Positions 52,184-60,398 of a stretch of 64,000 nucleotides of DNA are shown one piece after another (position 1 is the stretch's first letter; each line of letters starts with the position of its first letter). The notes beneath the pieces are model-generated. The model saw only the letters and a list, made by a program, of their open reading frames with translations. It made no database searches and had not been told where the DNA came from. The translations under genes were made by a program, and so were the position numbers. Source of the stretch: Phocaeicola dorei (GTDB lineage: Bacteria; Bacteroidota; Bacteroidia; Bacteroidales; Bacteroidaceae); assembly GCF_013009555.1 (NCBI RefSeq), contig NZ_CP046176.1, forward strand, positions 248,001 to 312,000, read 5' to 3'.

Positions 52184-54364
52184 TTAATTTAATCGTAATT
52201 GTATGGTCTGTCCTTTGCGCAAAGTGTTGCCGGCCGGGATACTTTGTGACTTCACTTTACCGATGCCGGTAATGCGGGCTTTCAATCCCATGCTTTCAAG
52301 TAGATAGACAGCATCCTTTGCGCCCATACCAATAACACTTGGTACAAGTTTATTGTTAATGTCTTTTTTGTTGAATAATACATTGTCCGGATTACTAGTC
52401 ACATTTCCCCATACCGGTTTGCCTTCGGTTGATTGTTCCGAAACTCCGGATGAATTTACATTTATCCGGTTCAGTACATAATGCGCCGCACTTATATCCC
52501 CGTTTTTCACATCCGGAATAAGGATAGAAGTTGAGTCTTTTGCTTCTTTCAAATCTTGTGCCAGATGTTTGGCAAATACGCGTTCGGCAATTTTACTGAA
52601 CACGCTGCCGGCCATCAAACCACCCGAGGCGGGGAGTCCAGGTTTCTGGATGGCTACAATGCAACTGTATTTAGGCGCTTCTGAAGGAAAATATCCACAG
52701 AAACTTACCAAATAACGGCGTGTGCCATTAGTGTATCCGGCTTTCCCTTGTGAAACCTGTGCAGTACCGGTTTTCCCGGATACATGGAATTGCTTGGATC
52801 CTGCTTTCTTTCCCAGCCCTTCGCTGACAACTTTTTCCAAAATTGTTTGTATCTCGCTGATAGCCTTGGGGGAAGCGATGGCCGGGTTGAGTATTTCAGG
52901 AGCAATATCTTCCACCACCTGCCCGTCTTTGACTATTGATTTCACAAAACGAGGCTTGACCATTACTCCGTTATTGGCTATAGCATTATAAAATGCCAGT
53001 GTATTGATGGGGGGAATTTGGGTTTCATAGCCAATAGACATCCATGCCAGTGCAGTACGTGACCAATTGCTCAAGTCTTTGTTGGGGATGCGGATGTTCG
53101 GCTTGCCGGCACCGGGAATATCGAGATCTAACGGAGTGGCAATGCCTACTCGATGCAGTCCGCGTACAAACTTTTCCGGATTATCATGATAATGATCATC
53201 GATCAACCGTGATACACCGATGTTTGAGGACACCATCAATGATTTTGTTGTGTTGATAGTGCCGTAGCCTCCACGATGCCAGTTGTGGTCTTTCATATAG
53301 CGACCGTGCATCATATAGACTCCGTTACCGGTTTCTACCACCGTTTCCGGAGTGATGACTCCGTCGTCCAGTGCTACCAGTATGGATGCGGTTTTGAAAG
53401 TAGAGCCTGGCTCCATCATGTCTGAGATGGCGTTATTGCGTATTTCTCTGTAAATGCCGTCATTACATTTGGTCATGTTGACGATAGCTTTGATGTCTCC
53501 CGTCTGCACTTCCATCAGAATAGCGACGCCTACAGTGGCGTTGATTTCTTTCAATTCATCTACCAATGCTTTTTCTGCGATGTCTTGCATACCTACATCA
53601 ATGGTTGTAATGATATCACAGCCATCTACAGGAGGGATGTCTACAATGTTCAGGTATTTGTTCATTACCTTTTGACGATGAGTGATACCGTTTCTGCCTT
53701 TTAATATGGAATCGTATGAAAGTTCCAGCCCGTTCTTTGCACCTTGTTCTATATCAGGAAACATATCTCCCAATGTACGCATAGCTAGTGAGCCGAAAGG
53801 CTTTTTCCGCTGATTGAATGCCTGTTCATGGAATCCGCCTTTGTATTTGTTCAGATTAAATACGGGCAGACGTTTTGCTTCTTTATATTGTATATAAGAA
53901 ATGCGTTTGGGGTAGAGTAGCCAACTGCGGCTCTCTTTTTTTCTTCCGTTTTTGATGTGCTGCTTGAAAAAGGCGGCACTTTTATCAGGGAATATTTCAT
54001 GTAATCCTTTGCAGATTGTGTCAAGATTTGCATAAAGAACTGAGTCTTTGATATGTTGTAGCTTCAGCCGTGTCTTTTCCTCTTCTTCGGTTTCGCCCTT
54101 CCTCTTATTTATCATGAAGTCCATGTAAATCTTATATTCGGGAAGGCTGCTTGCCATCAGCTGGCCGTCGGATGAGATGATGTTGCCACGGGTAGGACGT
54201 ACGGTGACGTTTTCTTTTACAAAACGGTCGGCTACGTCTTTCCAGTATTGACGCTCGGCAAACATGATGACACCGGCTTTGCAGATAATGGCAATGCCTA
54301 TCAACACCATGACCAGGATGATGAAGGAGAAGCGGAGCATTATGTTTTTTTGGTTGGGCATCAT
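52184..54364 (-). CDS. ftsI: Division penicillin-binding protein (FtsI/PBP3 type) with PASTA domain
   Basis: A 726-residue class B PBP: one membrane span (about 10-30), PBP dimerisation domain (about 50-230), and transpeptidase domain with SxxK Ser321 (GSTFK), SxN Ser379-Asn381 and KTG at 531-533. A PASTA domain closes the protein (about 665-726; VPSVIGMGAKDAVYLLESMG), a feature of Bacteroidetes and Gram-positive division PBPs but not of E. coli FtsI. It cross-links septal peptidoglycan with FtsW. It starts 4 bases after ftsL. A second Met directly follows the first, so the start may be one codon later. Confidence 0.95.
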   Translation of the reverse strand: MMPNQKNIMLRFSFIILVMVLIGIAIICKAGVIMFAERQYWKDVADRFVKENVTVRPTRGNIISSDGQLMASSLPEYKIYMDFMINKRKGETEEEEKTRLKLQHIKDSVLYANLDTICKGLHEIFPDKSAAFFKQHIKNGRKKESRSWLLYPKRISYIQYKEAKRLPVFNLNKYKGGFHEQAFNQRKKPFGSLAMRTLGDMFPDIEQGAKNGLELSYDSILKGRNGITHRQKVMNKYLNIVDIPPVDGCDIITTIDVGMQDIAEKALVDELKEINATVGVAILMEVQTGDIKAIVNMTKCNDGIYREIRNNAISDMMEPGSTFKTASILVALDDGVITPETVVETGNGVYMMHGRYMKDHNWHRGGYGTINTTKSLMVSSNIGVSRLIDDHYHDNPEKFVRGLHRVGIATPLDLDIPGAGKPNIRIPNKDLSNWSRTALAWMSIGYETQIPPINTLAFYNAIANNGVMVKPRFVKSIVKDGQVVEDIAPEILNPAIASPKAISEIQTILEKVVSEGLGKKAGSKQFHVSGKTGTAQVSQGKAGYTNGTRRYLVSFCGYFPSEAPKYSCIVAIQKPGLPASGGLMAGSVFSKIAERVFAKHLAQDLKEAKDSTSILIPDVKNGDISAAHYVLNRINVNSSGVSEQSTEGKPVWGNVTSNPDNVLFNKKDINNKLVPSVIGMGAKDAVYLLESMGLKARITGIGKVKSQSIPAGNTLRKGQTIQLRLN

Positions 54365-54368
54365 GGGC

Positions 54369-54743
54369 TTAGTCTTTCTTTATTAAATAAGGACGGTTGG
54401 TAGCCGTTTGTAAGGGGCTGTCTTCCGTCGAAATATATTCTTCAATACGTGATTGGCGGCTCTTTTCCATCAGTTCGGAAGAACGTGTCAATGCATCGTA
54501 TTTGATATCGATCAAATCTTTTTTCAACTTATCAATTTCAATGAGTTCCTGTTGACTGCTATAACGGTTGTCTATGTATAGTACAGTCAGGATCATGATG
54601 AGAATCAGCAAACGGGTTTGTCTTTTGAAGAAGTCGTTTGCAAGGATATCTCCTCCCAATATGCTGCGGATAGACATGTGCTTGGGCGAAGCAGATTGTC
54701 CGTCTTTAGGTTGTTGTGCATTTTGTTTCAGTTCTTCTTCCAT
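54369..54743 (-). CDS. ftsL: FtsL-like cell division protein
   Basis: A small bitopic protein of 124 residues from the ATG at 54743, chosen because it begins 4 bases after the rsmH stop; an in-frame ATG at 54764 overlaps rsmH and would give 131. It has a charged cytoplasmic head, one membrane span (about 46-66, LLILIMILTVLYIDNRYS in it) and a short periplasmic coiled coil (about 68-110). FtsL is very variable, so the call rests on size, topology and place between rsmH and ftsI. It should link FtsQ to FtsI/FtsW. Confidence 0.8.
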   Translation of the reverse strand: MEEELKQNAQQPKDGQSASPKHMSIRSILGGDILANDFFKRQTRLLILIMILTVLYIDNRYSSQQELIEIDKLKKDLIDIKYDALTRSSELMEKSRQSRIEEYISTEDSPLQTATNRPYLIKKD

Positions 54744-54747
54744 CTCG

Positions 54748-55662
54748 TTATCTCTTTTCTGCAATTCTCAACTTGGCGCTTCGGGAGCGCGGATTGCATG
54801 TCACTTCTTCGTTGCCGGCAACAATAACTTTGCTGTTGACTAATTTGAAAGGTGTCTGTACATTACCAAAGAAATCCTGTTCGGCCTTGCCTTCTATGTT
54901 TCCGGTTTTCATGATATTTTTTACCATGCGGTCCTCTAAGGAATGATAGGTGATTACTACCAGTCTGCCTCCCGGTTTCAGTGCTTTGGCTGCTGCATAA
55001 AGCATTTCTTTCAATGCTTCCATTTCCTGATTTACCTCTATACGTAAAGCTTGGAACACCTTTGCGAGTTCTTTTTTTTCACGTTCCCGCCCAAAAAGCG
55101 GTTTGATGACTTCAAGAAAATCACCGATGGTGATAATTTGTTTTACCCCTCGTGCTTTAACGATGGTTGATGCCAGTTTGTGGCTGTTCTTTAATTCACC
55201 ATATAAATAGAAAATATTAGCCAAACGTTCTTCGTCATAGGTATTCACCACATCTGCTGCTGTCATGCCTGCACGTTTGTTCATCCGCATGTCCAATTTG
55301 CCCTCGAAACGGAATGAGAATCCGCGTTCGGAGTCGTCAAAGTGATGTGAGGAAACTCCTAGATCGGCCAAAATGGCATCTACCTCTTCCACGTCATAAT
55401 AACGCAGAAAGTTGGAAAGGTAGCGGAAGTTACTACGCACAAAAGTGAAGCGGCTGTCGCTTACAATATTTTTCTCGGCATCTTCATCTTGGTCAAAACT
55501 ATATAGATGCGCGGTGCTATCCAGCCGGCTTAGAATTTCCTTGGAATGTCCTCCGCCACCGAAAGTGGCGTCTACATAAATACCTCCGGGTTGAATGTTC
55601 ATTCCGTCTACGCTCTCGTTTAATAATACCGGTATATGATATATCTGTTTTGCTTCACTCAT
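54748..55662 (-). CDS. rsmH: 16S rRNA (cytosine1402-N4) methyltransferase
   Basis: A 304-residue protein (also mraW) with N-terminal HIPVLLNESVDGM, SAM-binding DATFGGGGHSKEIL (about 32-45), DLGVSSHHFDDSERGFSFR (about 99-117) and the C-terminal VVITYHSLEDRMVKN (about 235-250), all typical. It methylates C1402 in the ribosomal decoding centre. Its start overlaps the mraZ stop by 4 bases, suggesting coupling. Confidence 0.96.
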   Translation of the reverse strand: MSEAKQIYHIPVLLNESVDGMNIQPGGIYVDATFGGGGHSKEILSRLDSTAHLYSFDQDEDAEKNIVSDSRFTFVRSNFRYLSNFLRYYDVEEVDAILADLGVSSHHFDDSERGFSFRFEGKLDMRMNKRAGMTAADVVNTYDEERLANIFYLYGELKNSHKLASTIVKARGVKQIITIGDFLEVIKPLFGREREKKELAKVFQALRIEVNQEMEALKEMLYAAAKALKPGGRLVVITYHSLEDRMVKNIMKTGNIEGKAEQDFFGNVQTPFKLVNSKVIVAGNEEVTCNPRSRSAKLRIAEKR

Positions 55663-56123
55663 TCTATTTCTACGTTGTTATTAGTTCCCATAATTTCTTC
55701 CAATTCTTTTCCAAAGTCCTCCGGCGTGATGAAGGGTTTGTCTGCTAGTTCTTTAGACCAGATTTCTATAGTGTCGTCCAATCCGATAAAGCGTACATCT
55801 TGCTGTATTTTAGCTAATTTCAAATATCGTTTTGGAATCAGAAAGCGCCCGTTTCCATCCAATGTGATAACTTCTACATCCGAAACGAACTGACGGAAAA
55901 TCATTTGGTGTTTGGAATTCCAACGATTGAGCTTACAACGTAGTTCATTCATTTGTTCGTTCCACACATTTTCGGGGTAAAGAACCAGACAGTCTTGGTA
56001 GGTGTCTTTGCGTAAAATCAAGCATTCTTGGGAGGCAGCTTGTAACTGCTTCCTAAATACGGCAGGCAGGAACACTCTGCCTTTTGCGTCCGTCTTTGCT
56101 TCAGAATTCCCAAGAAATCGCAT
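55659..56123 (-). CDS. mraZ: Transcriptional regulator MraZ
   Basis: A 154-residue protein with two SpoVT-AbrB-like halves, each with a D...GR...P loop: DAKGRVFLPAVFR (about 12-24) and DGNGRFLIPKRYL (about 92-104). MraZ forms rings that bind TGGGN direct repeats before its own operon in E. coli and represses it. Such repeats are present here (see 56153-56185). It is the first gene of the operon that runs to yqeY. Confidence 0.95.
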   Translation of the reverse strand: MRFLGNSEAKTDAKGRVFLPAVFRKQLQAASQECLILRKDTYQDCLVLYPENVWNEQMNELRCKLNRWNSKHQMIFRQFVSDVEVITLDGNGRFLIPKRYLKLAKIQQDVRFIGLDDTIEIWSKELADKPFITPEDFGKELEEIMGTNNNVEIE

Positions 56124-56126
56124 ATC

Positions 56127-56185
56127 TACACCTTATTATATTGTTCAAGGTGTAAAATTACACAATTCCCCACAATTCCCCACAA
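56127..56185 (-). promoter_or_regulatory. dcw operon promoter with MraZ boxes and leader hairpin
   Basis: On the minus strand TTG (56185-56183), 22 bases, then TAATTTTA (56160-56153) form a promoter. Between them lie two TGGGG words (56182-56178 and 56172-56168) at 10-base periodicity, each followed by AATTG, plus a weaker third, TGTAA. This is the MraZ operator pattern (TGGGN with 5-base spacers). A hairpin with an 8-base stem (56127-56134 with 56147-56154) lies just before the mraZ start and may affect translation. Confidence 0.72.
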
Positions 56186-56390
56186 TATTTTAAGAAAATA
56201 TTTCGAGAAGTTTTCAACAGGCTGTTAATGTAGCTAGTAGCTTGGTAAACAGTACGTTTAAATTTAATGATTTTATGATAAAAAATAATGGAAAGAGTTG
56301 GCTGTCGGAGGTTGAAAAACGAAACCAAACTATTGCACATTCGTTTTTATTTTGCGCAAAAATGAAAGAATTTGTATAGTTTCATATACA

Positions 56391-56426
56391 AAAACTCTTA
56401 ATTTCTTTAGAGATTAAGAGTTTTTT
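56391..56426. terminator. Terminator-like hairpin between divergent genes
   Basis: A perfect 12-base stem (56391-56402 with 56413-56424) ends in TTTTTT on the plus strand. It lies upstream of both mraZ and glsA, where no gene needs ending, so it may block antisense or end a short RNA. The rest of 56186-56390 shows no gene. Confidence 0.6.
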
Positions 56427-56436
56427 CTGTCATAAA

Positions 56437-56468
56437 TTGCCAATATAAAAAAAGATAAGTTACTTTTG
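56437..56468 (+). promoter_or_regulatory. Promoter of glsA-glsB
   Basis: TTG (56437-56439), 21 bases, then TACTTTTG (56461-56468). Transcription would start near 56475, that is after the ATG at 56470, which therefore cannot be the start codon of this transcript. Confidence 0.75.
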
Positions 56469-56490
56469 CATGGAAAAGAACGTTTGCAAA

Positions 56491-57309
56491 ATGACTGACG
56501 ACTCTATATTTTTAATCGACATAGAAAAGATATTGAAAACGAAAGCCGGGAAAAAATATAAATATATTCCCCGTTTTGTCGTTTCGTACCTGAAGCGTAT
56601 TGTGCATCAGGATGAACTGAATGTCTTTTTAAAAGACTCCAAAAATAAAGTCGGAGTTGACTTTCTGGAAGCTTGTATGGAGTTCCTAGATGCAAAAGTG
56701 GAGATAAAAGGTTTGGAAAACTTGCCTGAAAACGGTAAATGTACTTTTGTTAGCAATCACCCGCTGGGAGGACAGGATGGAGTTGCTTTGGGGTATATAT
56801 TGGGAAAACATTACAATGGTAATGTACGCTATTTGGTCAATGATTTGTTGATGAATTTGCATGGTTTGGCTCCTTTGTGTATTCCTATCAATAAAACAGG
56901 CTCGCAATCCAGGGATTTCCCAAAGATGGTAGAGGCAGGGTTTGCCTCGGATAATCATATCATTATGTTTCCTGCGGGGTTATGTTCCCGTAGACAGGGT
57001 GGGGAAATCAAGGATTTGGAATGGAAAAAGACATTTGTCACTAAAAGTATTGAAACGCATCGTGATGTGGTACCTTTGCACTTTGAGGGCCGGAATTCAG
57101 ACTTTTTCTATAATTTGGCAAATATATGTAAGGCCCTTGGCATTAAGTTTAATATTGCTATGCTTTACTTGGCAGATGAAATGTTGAAAAATCGTCATAA
57201 AACCTTTACCTTGACCATTGGAAAACCCATTCCTTGGCAAACTTTCGACAAGACAAAGACCCCGGCTCAGTGGGCGCAGTTTGTAAAAGATGTAGTCTAC
57301 AAGCTATAA
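56491..57309 (+). CDS. glsA: Acyltransferase of glycine-lipid synthesis (GlsA-like)
   Basis: The start at 56491 (MTDDSIFLIDIEK) is used because the promoter places the RNA start after the earlier ATG at 56470. The 272-residue protein is a PlsC-type 1-acyl-glycerol-3-phosphate-like acyltransferase with SNHPLGGQD (catalytic His about 90, Asp about 95) and FPAGLCSRR (about 171-179). It precedes a GNAT acyltransferase by 24 bases. In B. thetaiotaomicron such an adjacent pair, glsB and glsA, makes N-acyl-acyloxyacyl glycine lipids; GlsA adds the second chain by an O-acyl bond. The call is by family and pairing. Confidence 0.82.
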   Translation: MTDDSIFLIDIEKILKTKAGKKYKYIPRFVVSYLKRIVHQDELNVFLKDSKNKVGVDFLEACMEFLDAKVEIKGLENLPENGKCTFVSNHPLGGQDGVALGYILGKHYNGNVRYLVNDLLMNLHGLAPLCIPINKTGSQSRDFPKMVEAGFASDNHIIMFPAGLCSRRQGGEIKDLEWKKTFVTKSIETHRDVVPLHFEGRNSDFFYNLANICKALGIKFNIAMLYLADEMLKNRHKTFTLTIGKPIPWQTFDKTKTPAQWAQFVKDVVYKL

Positions 57310-57333
57310 TGGACAAAAGAGAGAATAAAAGAT

Positions 57334-58314
57334 ATGGAAGAAATTATTGCACCGATTAGCAAAGAGATTCTCAAGGCGGAACTTTCCGAGGATAAACGCC
57401 TGAGGTTTACGAATAAAAGTCATAATGAAATTTATGTCATTACGCATCAGGATTCGCCAAATGTGATGAAGGAGATTGGCCGGTTAAGGGAAATAGCCTT
57501 TCGTGCTGCAGGTGGCGGAACAGGAAAGGCGATGGATATCGATGAATATGACGTGATGGAAAATCCCTATAAGCAATTAGTTGTATGGAATCCTGAAGCG
57601 GAGGAGATTTTGGGAGGCTATCGTTATCTCTTGGGGGATGAGGTGCAATTTGATGAACATGGAAAGCCTTTGCTGGCTACTGCTCACATGTTTAATTTCT
57701 CGGAAGTTTTTTTGAAAAAATATTTGCCTTATACGGTGGAGTTGGGGCGTTCGTTCGTTACATTAGAGTACCAGTCAACCCGTGCCGGTTCCAAGGGATT
57801 GTTTGCTTTGGATAATTTGTGGGATGGTTTGGGTGCATTAACCGTGATTAAGCCTAATGTGAAATATTTTTTTGGTAAGATGACTATGTATCCTAGTTAT
57901 CATCGTCAGGGGCGTGATATGATATTATACTTCCTGAATAAACATTTTGGTGATAAAGATAAGTTGATAACTCCGATGAAACCGCTGGAAATAGAAACAG
58001 ATAAGAAAATGTTGGAAAATCTTTTCTGTTATGATTCTTTTAAAGAAGACTACAAGATTTTGAATACGGAAGTGCGTAAGCTGGGATATAATATTCCTCC
58101 TTTGGTCAACGCATACATGAGTCTGTCTCCTACGATGCGTATGTTTGGAACAGCGATTAATTATGGATTCGGAGATGTGGAGGAAACCGGAATTCTGATT
58201 GCGGTAAATGAAATCCTGGAAGACAAACGGGTGCGCCATATCGAATCGTTTGTAAAGCAACATCCTGAAGCTTTGAAAATAACTTCAGGCGCTCATCCCA
58301 TACTGACCAAATAA
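57334..58314 (+). CDS. glsB: Glycine N-acyltransferase of glycine-lipid synthesis (GlsB/OlsB-like GNAT)
   Basis: A 326-residue protein of the acyl-ACP-using GNAT family related to OlsB and often labelled hemolysin. Visible family blocks are REIAFRAAGGGTGKAMDIDEYD (about 52-73, core RAAGGGTGKAMD), ILGGYRYLLGDEV (about 91-103), and VELGRSFVTLEYQ (about 134-146) with the LGRSFV signature. It should put the first 3-hydroxy acyl chain on glycine. It ends before a strong terminator and lies in an operon with glsA. Ornithine as substrate is the main alternative. Confidence 0.82.
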   Translation: MEEIIAPISKEILKAELSEDKRLRFTNKSHNEIYVITHQDSPNVMKEIGRLREIAFRAAGGGTGKAMDIDEYDVMENPYKQLVVWNPEAEEILGGYRYLLGDEVQFDEHGKPLLATAHMFNFSEVFLKKYLPYTVELGRSFVTLEYQSTRAGSKGLFALDNLWDGLGALTVIKPNVKYFFGKMTMYPSYHRQGRDMILYFLNKHFGDKDKLITPMKPLEIETDKKMLENLFCYDSFKEDYKILNTEVRKLGYNIPPLVNAYMSLSPTMRMFGTAINYGFGDVEETGILIAVNEILEDKRVRHIESFVKQHPEALKITSGAHPILTK

Positions 58315-58338
58315 TCGGACTAATAGTAATATTGGGGG

Positions 58339-58404
58339 AAACATTGTCAGGTGCAGATAAAATTTACAGGATTCATCTTGCTCGCATCTGACAATGTTTT
58401 TATT
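58339..58404 (+). terminator. Terminator of the glsA-glsB operon
   Basis: A 16-base stem with one wobble (58339-58354 with 58384-58399) and a long loop is followed by TTTTATTAT on the plus strand. It abuts the dgt stop. Confidence 0.78.
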
Positions 58405-59734
58405 ATACTGCCGGCAGACTGTTGCCTTTGATCTTCCGGTAGAGGTCGAGCGCATATACGTCTGTCATGCCCGATATGTAATCCAGCACAGCTTGAATTT
58501 TTCCATATAAAGTAGGTGCGTTGACATTGTACTGTCCGGATACGCGATTGATCAGTAGTTGTGAATACGCTTTTTCCGGAGAGCGCACTGCATTGATCAT
58601 CAGGTCAATCAAGGTACTGATAACTCTGAACCCTGCCAATTCTATGTCCAGTACATCACTGGAACGATAGATTCTTTGCAAGGCAATTGCAGAACAATTC
58701 TCATAGGCCTCTTTCAATGGACTGCAAATGTGCTTTATCAGTGCGCCTTCAAACTCCCCGGCTAATATCTTTTTTTCATTTTCAGTAAATACTCTTGTGC
58801 ATTCCTTTATTAGTGCACCGATGACCGAAGAACGTAAATAAGCTATCTGTTCATTGACGTCTGTTACAATCCGGCAAACTTCTTCAATGCGTTTTTTTCT
58901 TTTCTCATCAAAGAACAGCATATACAGTCCTTTGGTTTCATCATGTGTCAGAAGTTTTAATTTATGCGCGTCTTCTATGTCCATCATCTGATAACAAATA
59001 TCATCCGCGGCTTCTACCAGGTAGACTAACGGATGGCGTGCGTAGCGTAAAGGCTCATCCGGCTTGCTGAGCTGGATGATGCCTAATTCTCTGGCTATTT
59101 TCTGATAATCAGCCTCTTCGCTTAAGAAGAAACCGAATTTTGATTTCTTTCCTGCCAATTGTGAGGAAAAAGGATATTTTACGATGGACGCCAATGTGGA
59201 GTAGGTCATTACGAATCCTCCTTTCCGTCTTCCTTCAAATTGGTGGGTAAGGATGCGGAATGCATTGGCATTTCCTTCGAAGTGGGTTAAATCATCCCAT
59301 TCCATCGGTGAAAGTTCTTTTTTCAATGCCATTCCTTGTCCTTCCGAGAAGTAAGTTGAAATGGCTTTTTCTCCCGAATGGCCGAAAGGTGGGTTTCCCA
59401 GATCGTGTGCCAGACATGCGGCTGAAACGATAGAACCTATTTCCGATATATGGGAGTCGACCAAGTCTGGGTGCTTTTTCAGAAGCTGGTTGGCGACATC
59501 GTTTCCTAAAGAACGTCCTACACAAGACACCTCAAGGCTGTGAGTCAACCGGTTGTGTACGAATACGCTACCCGGTAAAGGAAATACTTGAGTTTTGTTT
59601 TGCAAACGGCGAAAAGGTGCTGAGAAGATGAGACGGTCATAATCGCGTTGGAATTCGGAACGGTCATCTTTACGGGCCTCGTGCAGTTCTTCCATGCCGA
59701 AGCGTTTATTTGATATTAATTGTTTCCAGTTCAT
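58403..59734 (-). CDS. dgt: dGTP triphosphohydrolase
   Basis: A 443-residue HD-domain protein: RDYDRLIFSAPFRRLQNKTQVFPL (about 30-53; here FRRLQNKTQV is the core), the metal ligands in HNRLTHSLEV (about 60-69) and AHDLGNPPFGHSGE (about 114-127), and a distal Asp in VEAADDICYQMMD (about 235-247). It cuts dGTP to deoxyguanosine and triphosphate. It stands divergent from dut, so two nucleotide-pool enzymes share the intergenic region. Other HD dNTPases are possible but the motifs fit Dgt. Confidence 0.93.
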   Translation of the reverse strand: MNWKQLISNKRFGMEELHEARKDDRSEFQRDYDRLIFSAPFRRLQNKTQVFPLPGSVFVHNRLTHSLEVSCVGRSLGNDVANQLLKKHPDLVDSHISEIGSIVSAACLAHDLGNPPFGHSGEKAISTYFSEGQGMALKKELSPMEWDDLTHFEGNANAFRILTHQFEGRRKGGFVMTYSTLASIVKYPFSSQLAGKKSKFGFFLSEEADYQKIARELGIIQLSKPDEPLRYARHPLVYLVEAADDICYQMMDIEDAHKLKLLTHDETKGLYMLFFDEKRKKRIEEVCRIVTDVNEQIAYLRSSVIGALIKECTRVFTENEKKILAGEFEGALIKHICSPLKEAYENCSAIALQRIYRSSDVLDIELAGFRVISTLIDLMINAVRSPEKAYSQLLINRVSGQYNVNAPTLYGKIQAVLDYISGMTDVYALDLYRKIKGNSLPAV

Positions 59735-59755
59735 AATTCAGGCTTTATCTGTTTG

Positions 59756-59763
59756 CAAAAGTA
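59756..59763 (-). promoter_or_regulatory. -7 element of dgt
   Basis: TACTTTTG on the minus strand, an exact -7 match; the start site would be near 59748 with a short leader of about 14 bases. A dut promoter on the other strand was not clear in 59764-59954. Confidence 0.55.
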
Positions 59764-59954
59764 AGAAACTTCCGTTTAAAAAACTGTAAACGCTTAGATA
59801 AATCCATCTAAATGTGTAAATTCGCACTTTATTAATCATGTGGTAATGTGCTGATTTGTTAATATGCCAATTGGCTGCGCCAGGTCTGGACTGTGCTTGT
59901 TGTCTGCAAATTATTAGCATTGCCACATAAGCATATTGATAAATTGTTAAAATT

Positions 59955-60389
59955 ATGAAAATACAGGTAATCAATAAATCAAAACATGCTTTACCCGAGT
60001 ATGCTACCGGGCAATCGGCAGGGATGGATATCCGTGCTAATCTTGACGAACCGATTGTGCTGAAACCCTTGCAACGTTGTTTGGTTCCTACGGGACTTTA
60101 TATCGCATTGCCTGAAGGTTTTGAAGCGCAAATCCGTCCACGTAGCGGGCTGGCTATTAAGAAAGGCATCGGAGTCCTGAATTCTCCGGGCACAATTGAT
60201 GCCGATTATCGTGGTGAAATTTGTATTATCCTGGTCAATTTGTCATCTGAGGATTTTATGATAGAAGATGGGGAGCGCATTGCGCAAATGGTTGTAGCCC
60301 GTCACGAACATGCCGAATGGCAGGAAGTGGAGGTGTTGGACGAAACGGAACGTGGTGCAGGTGGCTTTGGACATACCGGAAAAAAGTAA
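59955..60389 (+). CDS. dut: dUTP diphosphatase
   Basis: A 144-residue trimeric dUTPase with all five motifs: AGMDIRANL (about 22-30), RPRSGLAIK (about 62-70), [16 protein letters not shown] (about 74-89), GERIAQMVV (about 104-112) and the C-terminal [12 protein letters not shown]. It removes dUTP and supplies dUMP. It is the first gene of an operon with the TPR lipoprotein (9-base gap), DUF4292 and EnvC genes, a grouping known in Bacteroidales. Confidence 0.97.
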   Translation: MKIQVINKSKHALPEYATGQSAGMDIRANLDEPIVLKPLQRCLVPTGLYIALPEGFEAQIRPRSGLAIKKGIGVLNSPGTIDADYRGEICIILVNLSSEDFMIEDGERIAQMVVARHEHAEWQEVEVLDETERGAGGFGHTGKK

Positions 60390-60398
60390 AAGGAAACA

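Noticed and set aside
56158..56340. A 60-codon minus-strand frame ahead of mraZ
   Set aside because: It overlaps the mraZ promoter and MraZ boxes and has no coding character.
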